Program-made: the position numbers and the translations under genes
Notes under the pieces: model-generated
What the model was told of the DNA's origin: nothing
The model's database searches: none
Seen by the model: only the letters and a program-made list of their open reading frames with translations
Source of the DNA: Jiangella aurantiaca
GTDB lineage: Bacteria > Actinomycetota > Actinomycetes > Jiangellales > Jiangellaceae
Direction: 5' to 3'
NCBI RefSeq assembly: GCF_004349105.1
Contig: NZ_SMLB01000015.1
Location: 62,001-126,000, forward strand
DNA: 64,000 nucleotides
Shown here: piece by piece, positions 62,759 to 64,000 of the stretch
Position numbering within the stretch: the stretch's first letter is position 1
How the letters are laid out: each line of letters begins with the position of its first letter

Positions 62759-63700
62759 ATGGCTTCGACGTACGCAGCTGCCCGGCGGCCTCGCGCCGCC
62801 GGGCGCTGGCGCCGCCACGCGTGGAGCTACGCGTTCCTCATCCCCGGCATCCTGCTGTTCGGCGGCTTCTCGCTCTGGCCGCTCATCGCCAGCTGGTGGT
62901 ACGCGTTCTTCGACTGGGACGGCGTCGGCGCGCCGACGGACTGGGTCGGCCTGGACAACTTCCGTGAGGTCCTCGGCTCGAGCGACTTCTGGGACGCGTT
63001 CTGGCACTCGTTCCTGTTCTCGTTCGCCGCTCTGGTCATCGAGCTGCCGCTGGCGCTGGTCCTCGCGATCCTGCTGAACAACGCCTGGCTGCGTGGCCGC
63101 AACGTGTACCGGCTGGCGCTGTTCCTGCCGGTGGTCACGACGACCGCCATCGTCGGCATCGTGTTCGCCGTGCTGCTCGACCCGATCCGCGGCGTGGTCA
63201 ACACCGCGCTCTCCGATCTGGGCCTGATCGACTCCTCGATCAACTTCCTCGGCGACACCACGACGGCGCTGCCGACACTCATCGGCATCGACATCTGGAA
63301 GGGCTTCGGCATCACGCTGATCTACTGGCTCGCGGCCCTGCAGACCATCCCGAAGGACATCCACGAGGCGGCGCTGATCGACGGCGCCAACTCACGGCAG
63401 TCGCTGCGCTACGTGGTACTGCCGATGCTGGTGCCGCTGGCCATCGTCATCCTGCTGCTCGTCTTCCAGCGCAGCCTCAACACGTTCGACCTCGTGCAGG
63501 CGACGACACAGGGCGGGCCGAACTACGCGACCGACGTGGTGCCGACCTACATCTACCGGTTCGCGTTCGACCCGTTCCTGCAGGCGCCGCGGTACGGCTT
63601 CGCCTGCGCTGCCGGCGCGGTCTTCGGCCTGATGACGTTGCTGATCGCTCTGCTGCAGGGACCGCTGCTGCGGGGCCGGTACAAGGCGGGAGCACTATGA
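62759..63700 (+). CDS. Sugar ABC transporter permease (MalF-like)
   Basis: 313 residues, six helices. EAA loop IHEAALIDGANSRQSLRYVVLPMLVPLAI. Four nt after the lipoprotein gene stop. Confidence 0.93.
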   Translation: MASTYAAARRPRAAGRWRRHAWSYAFLIPGILLFGGFSLWPLIASWWYAFFDWDGVGAPTDWVGLDNFREVLGSSDFWDAFWHSFLFSFAALVIELPLALVLAILLNNAWLRGRNVYRLALFLPVVTTTAIVGIVFAVLLDPIRGVVNTALSDLGLIDSSINFLGDTTTALPTLIGIDIWKGFGITLIYWLAALQTIPKDIHEAALIDGANSRQSLRYVVLPMLVPLAIVILLLVFQRSLNTFDLVQATTQGGPNYATDVVPTYIYRFAFDPFLQAPRYGFACAAGAVFGLMTLLIALLQGPLLRGRYKAGAL

Positions 63701-64000
63701 GTACCACCGAACTCGCCCGAGAGATCCGGCAGGAGCCGGTGCCCGTGGCCCGACCGGACCGGCGCAACCGCTGGCACCGGCTGCGTCCGAAGCTGTGGCA
63801 CCTCTTCCTCATCCCGTTCTGCCTGCTCTGGGTCTATCCGTTCATCTGGATGGTCTCGGCGGCGTTCAAGTCGCAGCGCGAGATGCTGCTGGGCGGGCTG
63901 TCGCTGATCCCGGAGGAGTGGACGTTCGACAACTTCGAGCGGGCCTGGACGACGGCGAGGTTCGGCGAGTACACCCTCAATACCGTCACGTTCTCGATCA
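63697..64000 (+). CDS. Sugar ABC transporter permease (MalG-like), 3' end outside window
   Basis: 101 residues visible: MSTTELAREIRQEPVPVARP, then the first helix LWHLFLIPFCLLWVYPFIWMVSAAF and WTFDNFERAW. ATGA overlap with the first permease. Confidence 0.9.
   Translation, partial: MSTTELAREIRQEPVPVARPDRRNRWHRLRPKLWHLFLIPFCLLWVYPFIWMVSAAFKSQREMLLGGLSLIPEEWTFDNFERAWTTARFGEYTLNTVTFSI

Overview
The window is high-GC actinobacterial chromosome. The evidence is the tig-clpP1-clpP2-clpX order with a ClgR-type site, heavy use of GTG/TTG starts and GTGA/ATGA overlaps, a mycothiol-associated DsbA-like protein, and an integrated pSAM2-like actinomycete element. Gene order and style would suit Jiangellales or a neighbouring order, but that placement is inference.

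Layout. 1-5914 holds the 5' part of a D-aminoacylase-type amidohydrolase, then clpX, clpP2, clpP1 and tig. Two tRNA genes follow: Pro(TGG) on the minus strand and Gly(TCC) on the plus strand. The 3' part of tRNA-Gly is one end of a 12.85 kb integrative and conjugative element (6166-19063) bounded by perfect 45-bp direct repeats. Its backbone, read on the minus strand, is a GntR-type regulator, two small genes, a run of five tiny genes chained by 4-nt overlaps (four look like zinc ribbons, one like a membrane peptide), an FtsK/Tra translocase, a RepSA-type initiator, an excisionase and a tyrosine integrase. Its cargo is a second purC, a TIR-like (CAP12-type) protein, a DUF262 + HEPN gene pair, a PIN toxin with its antitoxin, and an unrecognised gene. 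The TIR/HEPN/DUF262 stretch is visibly richer in A+T than its surroundings and reads as a small defence island.

19064-36000 is chromosomal: an alpha/beta hydrolase, an ArsR-SRPBCC fusion with a clear promoter/operator, a GNAT enzyme, a YnfA protein, then a glycerophosphodiester or polyol locus (secreted TagC-like propeller, GDPD, ABC importer, two DeoR paralogues, two FGGY kinases, a histidine phosphatase, a D-2-hydroxyacid dehydrogenase). AlkD-like repair protein and the housekeeping purC follow.

36000-46400 holds an ECF sigma with putative partner, a larger ECF sigma beside a YCII gene, a cupin/TetR divergent pair sharing two operators, and an exported flavin amine oxidase followed by an exported RidA protein. 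A 770-bp gene-free stretch then carries two inverted copies of a 128-bp structured repeat. A PP2C phosphatase and a Nei/Fpg glycosylase close the region.

46400-64000 holds rpiB, the DsbA-like protein, pepN, an IclR regulator, an LLM oxidoreductase, an amidase, a membrane M48 peptidase paired with a lone VirD4/TraG-like ATPase, and a DAHP synthase behind a Tyr/Phe leader peptide and attenuator. It ends in a sugar-acid locus: DUF624 protein, DapA-family aldolase, enolase-superfamily dehydratase, IclR, and a sugar ABC importer cut by the window end.

The main candidates for something new are the DUF262-HEPN pair next to the TIR-like gene, the chain of tiny zinc-ribbon genes, the element-borne purC, the structured repeat family, and the aromatic leader peptide.
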